Assembly (NCBI GenBank): GCA_002412595.1
Contig: DHVJ01000060.1
Span: 62,835-126,834, forward strand
Direction of reading: 5' to 3'
DNA length: 64,000 nt
Source: Anaerolineaceae bacterium UBA5211
Lineage (GTDB): Bacteria; Chloroflexota; Anaerolineae; Anaerolineales; Anaerolineaceae
Shown: positions 1-8,068 of the stretch, one piece after another
Layout of the letters: each line of letters starts with the position of its first letter
Position numbering within the stretch: the first letter of the stretch is position 1
Made by a program: the position numbers and the translations under genes
Notes under the pieces: model-generated
The model's input: the letters and a program-made list of their open reading frames with translations, nothing else
What the model was told of the DNA's origin: nothing
The model's database searches: none

Positions 1-2
1 CG

Positions 3-263
3 ATCAACCTGCTTAACGTATGCAGTTGGATGAACGGCAGCGGGAACGATGGCGATGGTTTACACATTGTTGCATCCTCAACCACCAAGGTGACCATCAG
101 CTTATCCAACTTCATGAGCAATGAGGGTAACGGTATTGAGATCGAATATGAAGGCACAGGGTCCAGCCCGGTTTTGTCGATCATCTCTACGACTTATTTC
201 GGGAATGACACGGATTATGATCGAGTCCCCTCAGAGGCGAACCTGCGTTTCAGTGCTTGGTAG
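3..263 (+). CDS. C-terminal fragment of a probable parallel beta-helix (right-handed) surface protein
   Basis: The open frame runs in from the left edge and ends at TAG 261-263, so only about 86 C-terminal residues are visible. The residues show the spaced Gly/Asn pattern and short hydrophobic strands of right-handed parallel beta-helix proteins (for example NEGNGIEIEY and NGSGNDGDGLHI). The family assignment rests on this pattern only, and no catalytic residue can be named. The ATG at 30 is internal, because the frame is open upstream of it. A hairpin terminator follows at 302-329. The protein is probably exported, but its signal peptide would lie outside the window. Confidence 0.5.
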   Translation: MNLLNVCSWMNGSGNDGDGLHIVASSTTKVTISLSNFMSNEGNGIEIEYEGTGSSPVLSIISTTYFGNDTDYDRVPSEANLRFSAW

Positions 264-301
264 TAGATTCTTCACGATAGATTCGTTCATTTGATACAAG
301 A

Positions 302-329
302 GAGGGCGCAACTTGCGCCCCCTCGTTTT
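302..329 (+). terminator. Rho-independent terminator after the beta-helix gene
   Basis: The arms GAGGGCGCAA and TTGCGCCCCCTC form a GC-rich stem (one bulge) followed by TTTT. It lies 39 bases after the stop codon at 263. Confidence 0.7.
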
Positions 330-491
330 ATATGAATCAGAAAGTGAATTGAACAGGGCGAAATTCCCTCACGGCACTGCTATACAGACGGAAATCAGCT
401 GTAACGCCCCCTTGGTATTTTCGTTATAATCATTAATATTACAGATTCATTAACGCTGTCATAAAAAACTGTTTCTTCTTGATCGCCAGCG

Positions 492-497
492 TATAAT
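492..497 (+). promoter_or_regulatory. Possible -10 element upstream of the small lipoprotein gene
   Basis: A perfect TATAAT lies 36 bases before the ATG at 534. No convincing -35 box is visible 16-18 bases upstream, so this is only a candidate. Confidence 0.25.
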
Positions 498-533
498 GGA
501 TTCATGTTAGGATTCCCTGAATAGGGACATATT

Positions 534-959
534 ATGGTAGATCTGATGAAAAAAATGGTTATATTTTCTGCTTTGGTTATTGTCGTCTTACTGGCGAGCT
601 GTGCTGCGGCCCAATCCGCTGAGGAGGCGCAGGTGAACACTGTGACAATTGAAAACCCATACGCTCCCCAGGCGGGAGATGAAGCGCTTAATCAAGACAG
701 CACTATTGTGGAAAATGTCCGTTGGGATGAGGCGAATCAAACCCTCACCATCAGCGGCAGCCTGTCCACCCCATGCAACCAATTACGTGTAACTGTTACA
801 CAAAATAATGAACAGATCGATTTTACGGTTTATTCGGTATCGGAAAAGGAAATTTTGTGTGCTCAGATGTTGGAGCCTTTTGAAGCAGCCTTTAAAATCG
901 AATCTTTTGACCCGCAATTGTTCCGCATTTTCATCAATGGCCAGGAAATGCAGCTTTAA
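534..959 (+). CDS. Small lipoprotein of unknown function
   Basis: This 141-residue protein starts at an ATG with an AGGGA ribosome-binding site 7 bases upstream. The N-terminus is basic, then hydrophobic, and ends in a lipobox (LLASC) with the lipidated cysteine at residue 23, so it should be anchored on the outer face of the cytoplasmic membrane. The mature part (about 118 residues) has alternating hydrophobic residues suggesting a small beta-sandwich, and I recognise no family. The large subtilase gene begins about 60 bases downstream with no terminator between, so the two may be co-transcribed. An in-frame ATG at 546 is a less likely start. Confidence 0.7.
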   Translation: MVDLMKKMVIFSALVIVVLLASCAAAQSAEEAQVNTVTIENPYAPQAGDEALNQDSTIVENVRWDEANQTLTISGSLSTPCNQLRVTVTQNNEQIDFTVYSVSEKEILCAQMLEPFEAAFKIESFDPQLFRIFINGQEMQL

Positions 960-1022
960 TCCAGCGGCTGCTAGTATTTTGGCGCGGGATTGAATTTAAA
1001 GGGAAATTATCAGAGTCAGTTT

Positions 1023-4000
1023 ATGAATAATCGTCATTCGAAAAATCGGATAGGTCTCTCTATCCTTATTTTAGTTTGCATGGCAGCTGCCGTGCTGTTG
1101 AGCAGCGGCATTGCGCTGGCGGACGATAGCGCACCTGTGGTAAGCGCACAAGCCGAAGTCAGCCCGACTGCCACCCAAACCCCCACACCAACGCTCACGC
1201 CCACTGCTACGCTGGAGGCTGCTGCTGCACAGCAGGACAGTTCGCCTGAGGCAGTTGGCGATACACCCGCTGCCACAGCGACCTGGACGCCGGGGGGCGT
1301 CTCCGCGAATGCGGGCGTTCAGGCAACTGCCACGCAGGATCCGGCCGCATTGCCAACCGAAACCCCGGACTTAACTTTCACGGAAACGCCCACGCTCACG
1401 CCCACTGCAACAGAAGAAGCCGAGCTGGTTGTTCCGCTGCTCATGCCGGAAGACACCTCCAATATCATCCCCGGCCAGTACATTGTGGTCTATAAAAACA
1501 ATAAGGTCAGCAGCCAGGGGCTCAGGTCTCAACGTGACAAGGTCAAACAAAAAGGCGGCAAGATCAAGGCCGAATTCAATAATGGCATGAAAGGTTTCGC
1601 GGCGCAAATGGACGCGGCCACGCTCAAAACCCTGCGCCAGGACCCGGATATCGCCTATATCGAACCCGACCAGTACATTTACGCGGTGGATGAGACGGTT
1701 GGCGATCAGAGTACTCAGGATCTTCTAAATGATGAAACAGTTGTCCCGGGTCTTTGGGGCTTGGATCGCATCGATCAGGCTGTTCTTACAAGGGACAACC
1801 TGTATCACTATCCCACTTCCGCCGGAGCGGGCGTGCATGTCTACGTGCTCGATTCCGGCATTCGCGCCAGCCATACAGAGTTCGGCGGGCGGGTTACCGG
1901 CGGATATGATATTGTTGACGGTGATAGTAATCCAGATGATGATGCGGGCCATGGAACCAAAGTAGCCGGGGTAATCGGTTCCAGTACCTTTGGCGTGGCG
2001 AAAAATGTGAATTTACATGCTGTAAGAGTACTTGAAAAAATTGGGACGGAAATTACAGGCTCAATTTCTAATGTGAATGCAGGCATTGATTGGGTCATTG
2101 AAAATCATAGCAACCCAGCTGTAATAAACATGAGCTTGGGAAGTGGGAATGTCTCTACTTCACTCAATTCGAAAATTAATGATGCTGTAGAAGCAGGGAT
2201 TACTGTAGTAGTAGCTGCTGGAAATGGATCTGAAGATGCTTGTGATTGGTCTCCTGCGTCTGCGACCAGCGCGCTGACGGTTGGTGCTACCACTTCCAGC
2301 GATACGCGGGCATCCTATTCCAATTATGGAACCTGCCTGGATCTATTTGCGCCCGGATCGAGCATTCTTACTACGACATATACCAGCGATTCCTCCACCG
2401 GGACGGACAGCGGTACCTCCATCGCTTCTCCCTTTGTGGCCGGCGCGGCCGCGTTGTACCTGGCAGACCACCCCAGCGCATCTCCTGCGCAGGTGGCTTC
2501 GGCTATTACCTCCCAGGCTACCGGTGGTGTTGTGACAAACATCGATGGAACCAATTCCCCCAACCTGCTGCTGGCAGTCAGCAGCGATGATGTTGACCAG
2601 GTTGTGTTAGCCTCACCGGCCGACGGCAGCCCTATCAATTTGACCGACGTGACCCTGGCCTGGACTGCCGGTTACAACAACGACAGCTACACCCTGGAAG
2701 TGGACGATTCCAGCGCCTTTGACAGCCTGTTCTACACGAATAGCACCATAAGCCTGAGTGACACGGTTACTGGTTTAACCGAAGGTACCTGGTATTGGCG
2801 CGTGCAGGCAGCCAACGCCTACGGCACAACCGGCACCTGGAGCGAGACCTGGTCCTTTACCGTGGACCTTACCCCGCCCGCGGCGCCTGCCCAAAGCAGC
2901 CCGGCGAACGGCGCTTATGTGGTGTCCAATACCACCTTCAGTTGGGGAACGGTGGCGGACGCGGTGGCTTACCAGTTTGAGTACAACACCAGCGATGATT
3001 CCAACGCCAACGTGTACCTCTCTGATGAACTCAGCGGAACTTCCGTCACGCCGCCTGCCATAGCCTTGGGGACTTACTATTGGTTCGTGCGCGCACAGGA
3101 CGCGGCCGGCAACTGGAGCGCTTGGAGCTCATCTTTTATCGTGATAGTCGTGCCGGACGGACCGGCCGCGCCGACCCTGACGAGCCCGGCCTATGGCGCG
3201 GAGATCAATACCAATACGCCTGGATTGGTCTGGACGTTAGTGACCGATGCGGTGGCTTACCAGATCCAATTATCCGACACCTATAATTTCGCGACGATCA
3301 CGGAATCCGCGGATGACCTGACTGAAGCGAGTTATACGGCGGGATCACTGGGTGAAGGCAAGCATTACTGGAGGGTCCGTTCGAAGAGTGAATATGGCAT
3401 CTACGGTTCCTGGAGTGCCGTGCGCAACTTCACAGTTGACACGATCAATCCGGATGCGCCGGTGTTGATCAGCCCCGTGTCCGGTGCGCATTCAACCGGT
3501 ATGCCGATTTTTTCCTGGAGTATTGTGGCGGATGCGGAAGCCTACCAGTTTGAATACAGCTTGAGTAACAATAGCGCGGAGTATGTGTACCGCTCGGAAG
3601 AATTGACGGGCACTTCGCACCAACCGCCCAGCAAGAATACGGACGTGACTTACTATTGGTTTGTGCGTGCCCGCGACGCAGCCGGCAACTGGAGTGAATG
3701 GAGCAAATCCAATTTCATTACTGTGTTGGCCAGCACCCCCGCGCGGGTTACATTGGATTCCCCGGCCAATAAAACCCTGACAAATGACACTACGCCGCAG
3801 TTCAGCTGGGTCTTACTGGAAAACAGCGAATACTACCACCTGCAGGTTGCGGACAGCAAGTATTTCACCAATGTCGTTTTCGAGCAGGATGCGATCACCG
3901 GCCAGACCTATACGCTGGCGAGTGAATTGAGCCCGGATGGTATTTATTATTGGCGTGTGCGCGGCCGCAATGGTTCGGACGATTACGGAACCTGGAGCAG

Positions 4001-6437
4001 CGCGCGTTATTTCACGCTGGATACCACCGCGCCGGACGCGCCGCAATTGATATCGCCGGCCGATAATGCCACTTATGCCGGTCAACCGACCTATAAATGG
4101 TCGCGGCCTTCGAGCGCCAAGTACTACCGCTTTAAATATACCAGCGTGGGTGACCCGGATACGGAGCTTTACCTGTCCGACGTTCTGCGCAGCTACAAGT
4201 TCAAAGCACCTGCCATTGATGAAGGTATTTATTATTGGTGCGCGCAGGCAGGCGACACAGCCGGTAACTGGAGTGACTGGAGTACGCCCTTTACCATCAC
4301 GATCATACCGCCCACACCCTCGCGGCCCTCATTAGGTGCGCCAACCAAAGGCAGCCTGATCAATGCGGAGGAGAACCCACCCACGCTTTCCTGGAATGCG
4401 GTGGATTATGCCGAGAGTTACGATTTACAGGTCTCCACCAGCTCGCGTTTCAGCACGCTGGAAATTGACCAGACAGGCATCACAGAGACAACTTATGCGT
4501 TATCTGCACTGGATGACGGCAAGTATTATTGGCGCGTGCGGGCAAAGAACTCCAACGATGTGTATGGCAGTTGGAGCAGCGCCTGGTATTTCAGCGTGGA
4601 TGGCACGCCTCCGGCAGCACCCACTCTCTATACCCCCACGGACGGCGCCGAGGTGATTGGCACGCCTACCTTTAAGTGGCTGCGGCCCGATACGGCCAAG
4701 TACTTTGAATTCCTGTACAACACCAGCAACGATACGGAAACCTATGTATATAACTCCGGCCTGACCAGCCGCAATACGCATCAGCCGGATGCCATGGCGA
4801 TCGACACGACTTATTACTGGTTCGTGAAGGCGCGCGACGCAGCTGGCAACTGGAGCGATTGGAGCGAACCCTACACCATCACGGTGCGGGCGCCCGTGCC
4901 GGGCAAAGCGGTGCTGTCTGCTCCAGCCAAGGCTTCTTATGTCAACGATGCCACCCCGGAATTGAGCTGGAATGCGGTGGATTACGGCTTGACCTACGAC
5001 GTGCAGGTTTCAAGCAGTTCACGCTTTACAACAATTCAGAATGAAGCAAGCGGCCAGGCAGAATTGACTTTCACCACTACCGCTTTACTTGACGGCAAAT
5101 ATTATTGGCGCGTGCGCGCCAATAATGATACCGGCAGCGGCTCCTGGAGCAGCGCGTATTACTTCGTGGTGGATACTGCCGCCCCGGCCGTGCCGGTACT
5201 GCGCAGCCCGGCTGACATCAGTACGGTGGTGGGCAGCCCTACTTTCAAATGGTACAGCGCTTCGGGTGCCAAGTATTACCGATTGGCTTACAACACAGTG
5301 GACAACATGGACGACCCGGATACGGCAATCTATATCTCGGATTGGACTTCCAGCACCTCGATGAAGATCACTTCAATGGAATTTTTGACCCAATATTACT
5401 GGTTCGTGCAATCTCAGGATAAGGCCGGTAATCCCAGTGGTTGGAGTGCGGGAAACACGATTATTGTCTTGCCGCCCAAACCTGGCCGGGTAACTATCAC
5501 CTCTCCAAGCAGCGGCTCTTTGACAGATGATACCGAATTGACCCTTACCTGGAACGCGGTCAACTATGCCTACACCTACGAATATCAAATTGATGATTCC
5601 TCGCGCTTCAGCAGTGTGGATTTCAGCGGCACCTCGGACGTGGAGGCTACCTCAGTCCTCACGAATACGCTGGAACCAGGCAAGTGGTACTGGCGTGTGC
5701 GCGCTGTGAACGAGAACGGCACGGCCGGCTCCTGGAGTTCCACCCGTTACTTTACTATTTATCCCAAGTTTAGCAGCACTTTTGAAACAGACGCTGATTT
5801 TGAAGATTGGGCGGCAGCTGCCGGCGCGAGCTGGTCGGTTTCCTCCGGTAACTTGAATACGGCCGGGTTACCGGGTGGTTACAGCACCAGCGCCACTTAC
5901 AGCGCGGCGGATTTCAGCGATTTTACCTATGAAGCCGACATGAAGATGGACGCACCCGCCAGCGGCGAAGCCAACACTTATGGGTTGGTGCTGCGCGGTA
6001 CACCTTCCTTTGATGAATGGAATGACTGGACAGATGGAATTTACTTTACCGTGCGCCAGGTCAACGACAGTTTGACCGGCAGCCAATATACCTGCGCCCT
6101 GGCTTATAAGATTGCTTCCGGTAAATGGTATTACCTGGGCGGTTCCTGCGGGCAGGCTGCCTACGCGGATTTGAATACCCTCAAGGTGTACGCCAAGGGC
6201 AGCACCATGAAGTTTTATGTCAACGATTACCTGACATTGAGCAAGTCCGTCAGCGGATTGTCCGGCGGCAAGCTGGGTGTGGTCAGTTGGGGCGAAAACG
6301 TCACCAGCGCGTCCGTTGACGCGGCCGCGGCGGGAGCGCCGGTCGAACTGGTTTCCGTAACATCGCTCAGCGCACAGTCCGTGAACTTGCCGGCCGGCGT
6401 GAATCCCGAAGATGTGTTCAACCAAATGAAGAAATAG
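1023..6437 (+). CDS. Large secreted subtilisin-like (S8) serine peptidase with FnIII-like repeats
   Basis: About 1,804 residues from the ATG at 1023. A TTG at 990 extends the frame but has no better ribosome-binding site, and ATG 1023 places the signal peptide (hydrophobic core SILILVCMAAAVLL) at the N-terminus. Order of parts: signal peptide; Thr/Pro-rich linker (about 35-145) with the block ETPTLTPTAT and a close variant; I9-type propeptide (about 150-225, IPGQYIVVYK); S8 catalytic domain (about 265-520) with Asp277 (VLDSGI), His310 (GHGTKVAG), oxyanion Asn401 (AAGNG) and Ser466 (GTSIASP); eleven FnIII-like modules (about 523-1580); and a C-terminal concanavalin/LamG-like domain of about 220 residues. 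There is no sortase motif or C-terminal membrane anchor, so it is probably secreted. DNA around 2020-2240, inside the catalytic domain, is visibly AT-richer than the repeat region. Confidence 0.93.
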   Translation: MNNRHSKNRIGLSILILVCMAAAVLLSSGIALADDSAPVVSAQAEVSPTATQTPTPTLTPTATLEAAAAQQDSSPEAVGDTPAATATWTPGGVSANAGVQATATQDPAALPTETPDLTFTETPTLTPTATEEAELVVPLLMPEDTSNIIPGQYIVVYKNNKVSSQGLRSQRDKVKQKGGKIKAEFNNGMKGFAAQMDAATLKTLRQDPDIAYIEPDQYIYAVDETVGDQSTQDLLNDETVVPGLWGLDRIDQAVLTRDNLYHYPTSAGAGVHVYVLDSGIRASHTEFGGRVTGGYDIVDGDSNPDDDAGHGTKVAGVIGSSTFGVAKNVNLHAVRVLEKIGTEITGSISNVNAGIDWVIENHSNPAVINMSLGSGNVSTSLNSKINDAVEAGITVVVAAGNGSEDACDWSPASATSALTVGATTSSDTRASYSNYGTCLDLFAPGSSILTTTYTSDSSTGTDSGTSIASPFVAGAAALYLADHPSASPAQVASAITSQATGGVVTNIDGTNSPNLLLAVSSDDVDQVVLASPADGSPINLTDVTLAWTAGYNNDSYTLEVDDSSAFDSLFYTNSTISLSDTVTGLTEGTWYWRVQAANAYGTTGTWSETWSFTVDLTPPAAPAQSSPANGAYVVSNTTFSWGTVADAVAYQFEYNTSDDSNANVYLSDELSGTSVTPPAIALGTYYWFVRAQDAAGNWSAWSSSFIVIVVPDGPAAPTLTSPAYGAEINTNTPGLVWTLVTDAVAYQIQLSDTYNFATITESADDLTEASYTAGSLGEGKHYWRVRSKSEYGIYGSWSAVRNFTVDTINPDAPVLISPVSGAHSTGMPIFSWSIVADAEAYQFEYSLSNNSAEYVYRSEELTGTSHQPPSKNTDVTYYWFVRARDAAGNWSEWSKSNFITVLASTPARVTLDSPANKTLTNDTTPQFSWVLLENSEYYHLQVADSKYFTNVVFEQDAITGQTYTLASELSPDGIYYWRVRGRNGSDDYGTWSSARYFTLDTTAPDAPQLISPADNATYAGQPTYKWSRPSSAKYYRFKYTSVGDPDTELYLSDVLRSYKFKAPAIDEGIYYWCAQAGDTAGNWSDWSTPFTITIIPPTPSRPSLGAPTKGSLINAEENPPTLSWNAVDYAESYDLQVSTSSRFSTLEIDQTGITETTYALSALDDGKYYWRVRAKNSNDVYGSWSSAWYFSVDGTPPAAPTLYTPTDGAEVIGTPTFKWLRPDTAKYFEFLYNTSNDTETYVYNSGLTSRNTHQPDAMAIDTTYYWFVKARDAAGNWSDWSEPYTITVRAPVPGKAVLSAPAKASYVNDATPELSWNAVDYGLTYDVQVSSSSRFTTIQNEASGQAELTFTTTALLDGKYYWRVRANNDTGSGSWSSAYYFVVDTAAPAVPVLRSPADISTVVGSPTFKWYSASGAKYYRLAYNTVDNMDDPDTAIYISDWTSSTSMKITSMEFLTQYYWFVQSQDKAGNPSGWSAGNTIIVLPPKPGRVTITSPSSGSLTDDTELTLTWNAVNYAYTYEYQIDDSSRFSSVDFSGTSDVEATSVLTNTLEPGKWYWRVRAVNENGTAGSWSSTRYFTIYPKFSSTFETDADFEDWAAAAGASWSVSSGNLNTAGLPGGYSTSATYSAADFSDFTYEADMKMDAPASGEANTYGLVLRGTPSFDEWNDWTDGIYFTVRQVNDSLTGSQYTCALAYKIASGKWYYLGGSCGQAAYADLNTLKVYAKGSTMKFYVNDYLTLSKSVSGLSGGKLGVVSWGENVTSASVDAAAAGAPVELVSVTSLSAQSVNLPAGVNPEDVFNQMKK
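2590..5765 (+). repeat. Eleven tandem FnIII-like modules in strict A/B alternation (coding)
   Basis: Each module is about 95-100 residues and starts near a (L/I)xSPA(x)G-like segment. Odd modules (1,3,5,7,9,11) end in YYWRVRAxN...GSWSSxxYFTVD. Even modules (2,4,6,8,10) have AYQFEY/KYYRxxY, then YYWFVxARDAAGNWSxWS and end in ITV. The pattern is ABABABABABA, so the array probably grew by duplicating a two-module unit of about 190 residues. The modules are diverged at the DNA level. Confidence 0.85.
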
Positions 6438-6463
6438 TTATTCCGGAAATAAATTCGTTCATT

Positions 6464-6492
6464 AAAAGCGCGTTTGCAAAGACGCGCTTTTT
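6464..6492 (+). terminator. Rho-independent terminator after the subtilase gene
   Basis: Perfect arms AAAAGCGCGT (6464-6473) and ACGCGCTTTT (6482-6491) with an 8-base loop and a T run, 26 bases after the subtilase stop codon. Confidence 0.85.
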
Positions 6493-6536
6493 CGTTATGA
6501 TAGATAAAGAAGGCAGCAAGTGATCGAGGAGGAGAA

Positions 6537-6923
6537 ATGAGACGAGCGTATTCATGGGCGGGATTGGTACTTCTGGGGTTTGCTTTGGCGGGCTGCCGCG
6601 GCGGGCAGACGCTCCTGGCCGAGGGGGACAGCGGCAAGACGGTTGAGCTGGCCGTGGGGCAGGAGTTGCAGGTGCAGTTGGCGGGCAATCCCACCACCGG
6701 GTACACCTGGTCGCTGACCGGGTTGGACGAGAATTTCCTGCAGCAGCAGGGTGAACCGGATTATGAAAGCGACAGTGATTTGATTGGTGCGGGAGGGACT
6801 GCAACTTACACGTTCAAAGCCGAAAGCGCAGGCCAGACGACCTTGAAACTGATTTACAGCCGCTCGTTTGAGCCGGATAACCCACCGAAAAAGACATTTG
6901 AGGTTGAGGTGGTAATCAAGTAG
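6537..6923 (+). CDS. Chagasin-family (I42) peptidase inhibitor lipoprotein
   Basis: This 128-residue protein is preceded by a strong GGAGGAG ribosome-binding site. The N-terminus is a lipoprotein signal with lipobox ALAGC (Cys20). The mature domain carries the hallmark loops of the I42 family: NPTTGYTW (about 52-59), the Gly-rich loop IGAGGT, and a late YSRSFEPDNPP segment matching the third inhibitory loop. Chagasin-like proteins bind the active-site cleft of papain-like cysteine peptidases and block it. Here the protein should sit on the outside of the cell. It follows the secreted subtilase but has its own start after a terminator. S8 peptidases are not the usual I42 target, so a link between the two is only inference. 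Its TAG stop overlaps the GTAG of the first REP-like element. Confidence 0.88.
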   Translation: MRRAYSWAGLVLLGFALAGCRGGQTLLAEGDSGKTVELAVGQELQVQLAGNPTTGYTWSLTGLDENFLQQQGEPDYESDSDLIGAGGTATYTFKAESAGQTTLKLIYSRSFEPDNPPKKTFEVEVVIK

Positions 6924-7040
6924 GGCGGAAATCTATTCCCGCCATGGATTTTATTGGCGCGTTTACTCAAAAGCTGAGTACAGGTGGAAACGCGCCCTAC
7001 GTTGTGAGGGATTTGTAGGGCGGGATTCCAATCCCGCCAA
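6920..7040 (+). repeat. Cluster of REP-like palindromes with GTAG/CTAC tags
   Basis: Three hairpin units lie here. GTAG at 6920-6923 precedes an imperfect palindrome at 6924-6943 (arms GGCGG and CCGCC). A second hairpin at 6956-6997 (arms GGCGCGTTT and AAACGCGCC) is followed by CTAC, the reversed tag. GTAG at 7015-7018 precedes a palindrome at 7019-7038 (arms GGCGGGATT and AATCCCGCC). A GTAG tetranucleotide at the foot of a GC-rich hairpin is the signature of REP sequences mobilised by RAYT transposases, and a broken RAYT gene lies directly downstream. Confidence 0.8.
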
Positions 7041-7071
7041 AACAAAGCTTAATTAGTTTCGAATAAATCAT

Positions 7072-7592
7072 CTATTCAGAATCAACCTTATCAATTGAAA
7101 TGGGGGTTTCATTAATTCCCCAATCTTCGCTATAAAAACCTTGATCGATAAATTTTGAATAGCTTGAAAATTTATATTCACATGGACGTTCCACAATATT
7201 ATGTTTTACCGGATTCCAATGAATGTAATCCAAATGATTTATTAAGTCCTGGTCATCCCGAATAACATGATCCCAAAAACGCTTCTGCCAAAGTGTAATA
7301 GGAGTATTGATGTGATTAGCTTTTTTGTAATTTAATGTAAAATTCTTTTGAAACTGAGAATGATTTTTGAAAAATCGCTAAAATTCTCAGGTGGTTGGAT
7401 TATCCAATGGAAGTGGTCAGGCATGAGAACATATGCATAAAGTTCAAAGAAATAGAGTTGCTTTACATTTGAGAGAGTGTTGTTAAATAACAATACGTTT
7501 TGTTCTTTAAGAAAAAGAGGGATTCGTCTGAAGGTAACTGTTGTAATGAATATATAGGAATTCGGGAAATAATACCGGCGATATTCTGGCAT
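7072..7592 (-). pseudogene. Frameshifted REP-associated tyrosine transposase (RAYT, Y1 transposase family)
   Basis: The intact 5' part (7592 down to about 7345) encodes MPEYRRYYFPNSYIF and YAYVLMPDHFHWIIQPP, including the HxH-type metal motif of Y1 transposases (HFH). The first frame stops at 7332. The -1 frame then continues without a gap into the typical RAYT C-terminus (LWQKRFWDHVIRDD, YIHWNPVKH) down to TAG at 7072-7074. One missing A in the AAAAG run near 7345-7350 explains the break. The REP-like clusters on both sides fit the known RAYT-REP partnership. Whether the shift is a real mutation, a sequencing error or programmed slippage cannot be told from one sequence; the short A run is a poor slippery site. 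Confidence 0.85.
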
Positions 7593-7677
7593 GGATGACT
7601 CCCTATCACTTCAGTAATGATTATACGGGAGAAACATTTAACGCGTAAAGATATGTGCCCAAAATAACTAGAGAATA

Positions 7678-7730
7678 GTAGGGCGGAAATCTATTCCCGC
7701 TAAAATAGACGCAATTGAAACGTGCCCTAC
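7678..7730 (+). repeat. Second REP-like pair flanking the RAYT pseudogene
   Basis: GTAG at 7678-7681 is followed by a palindrome-like stretch at 7682-7700 matching the copy at 6924-6942. A degraded opposite-facing unit ends in CTAC at 7727-7730. The GTAG-hairpin ... hairpin-CTAC layout resembles the cluster at 6920-7000, placing a REP cluster on each side of the broken transposase. Confidence 0.7.
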
Positions 7731-7843
7731 CAGAGAGGGGATTCTTCCCTCTCCCCTCTGCCTTAAAAAGCGATAAAATTATGCACACAAACCGTTGGAT
7801 AAGTGATATAAATTTGCTTAGCCATCAAACAGGAGATTTGTGA

Positions 7844-8029
7844 ATGAGTAATAAATCCAAGAAACACTACCGGAACACCAGTCAATTTAAATCAAAACCC
7901 AGCGCTGCTGTGCAAAATAACGCTGAATTCAACCCGGATTACACGGACGTGATTAAAGACCTGAAACGCATCGGCACCCTGGCTGTCACATTCTTTGTGA
8001 TCCTGATCGCCCTGTCATTTGTTTTGTAA
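7844..8029 (+). CDS. Small single-pass membrane protein, unknown function
   Basis: This 61-residue protein starts at an ATG with a CAGGAGA ribosome-binding site. The first 40 residues are polar and Lys/Asn-rich. One transmembrane helix closes the protein (LAVTFFVILIALSFVL), which probably gives a type II or tail-anchored topology. It lies 39 bases before the class V aminotransferase gene in the same direction with no terminator between, so co-transcription is likely. I recognise no family. Confidence 0.6.
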   Translation: MSNKSKKHYRNTSQFKSKPSAAVQNNAEFNPDYTDVIKDLKRIGTLAVTFFVILIALSFVL

Positions 8030-8068
8030 TTCAAACTAACATTAACCATCGATTACCCAGGAGGAAAA

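Noticed and set aside
990..1022. TTG start adding 11 residues to the subtilase
   Set aside because: It would put a polar stretch before the signal peptide and has no better ribosome-binding site than ATG 1023.
2590..5765. Repeated blocks in the subtilase considered as a CRISPR or DNA-level tandem array
   Set aside because: The repeats are about 290 bases, diverged at DNA level and in frame; they are protein modules.
5868..6425. 185-residue open frame on the - strand opposite the subtilase C-terminus
   Set aside because: It is a shadow of the subtilase reading frame, with no ribosome-binding site and no recognisable motif.
7332..7360. Programmed frameshift in the RAYT gene
   Set aside because: The run is only AAAAG with no clear slippery heptamer or stimulatory structure, and RAYTs are not known to use frameshifting. 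A single-base loss is simpler.
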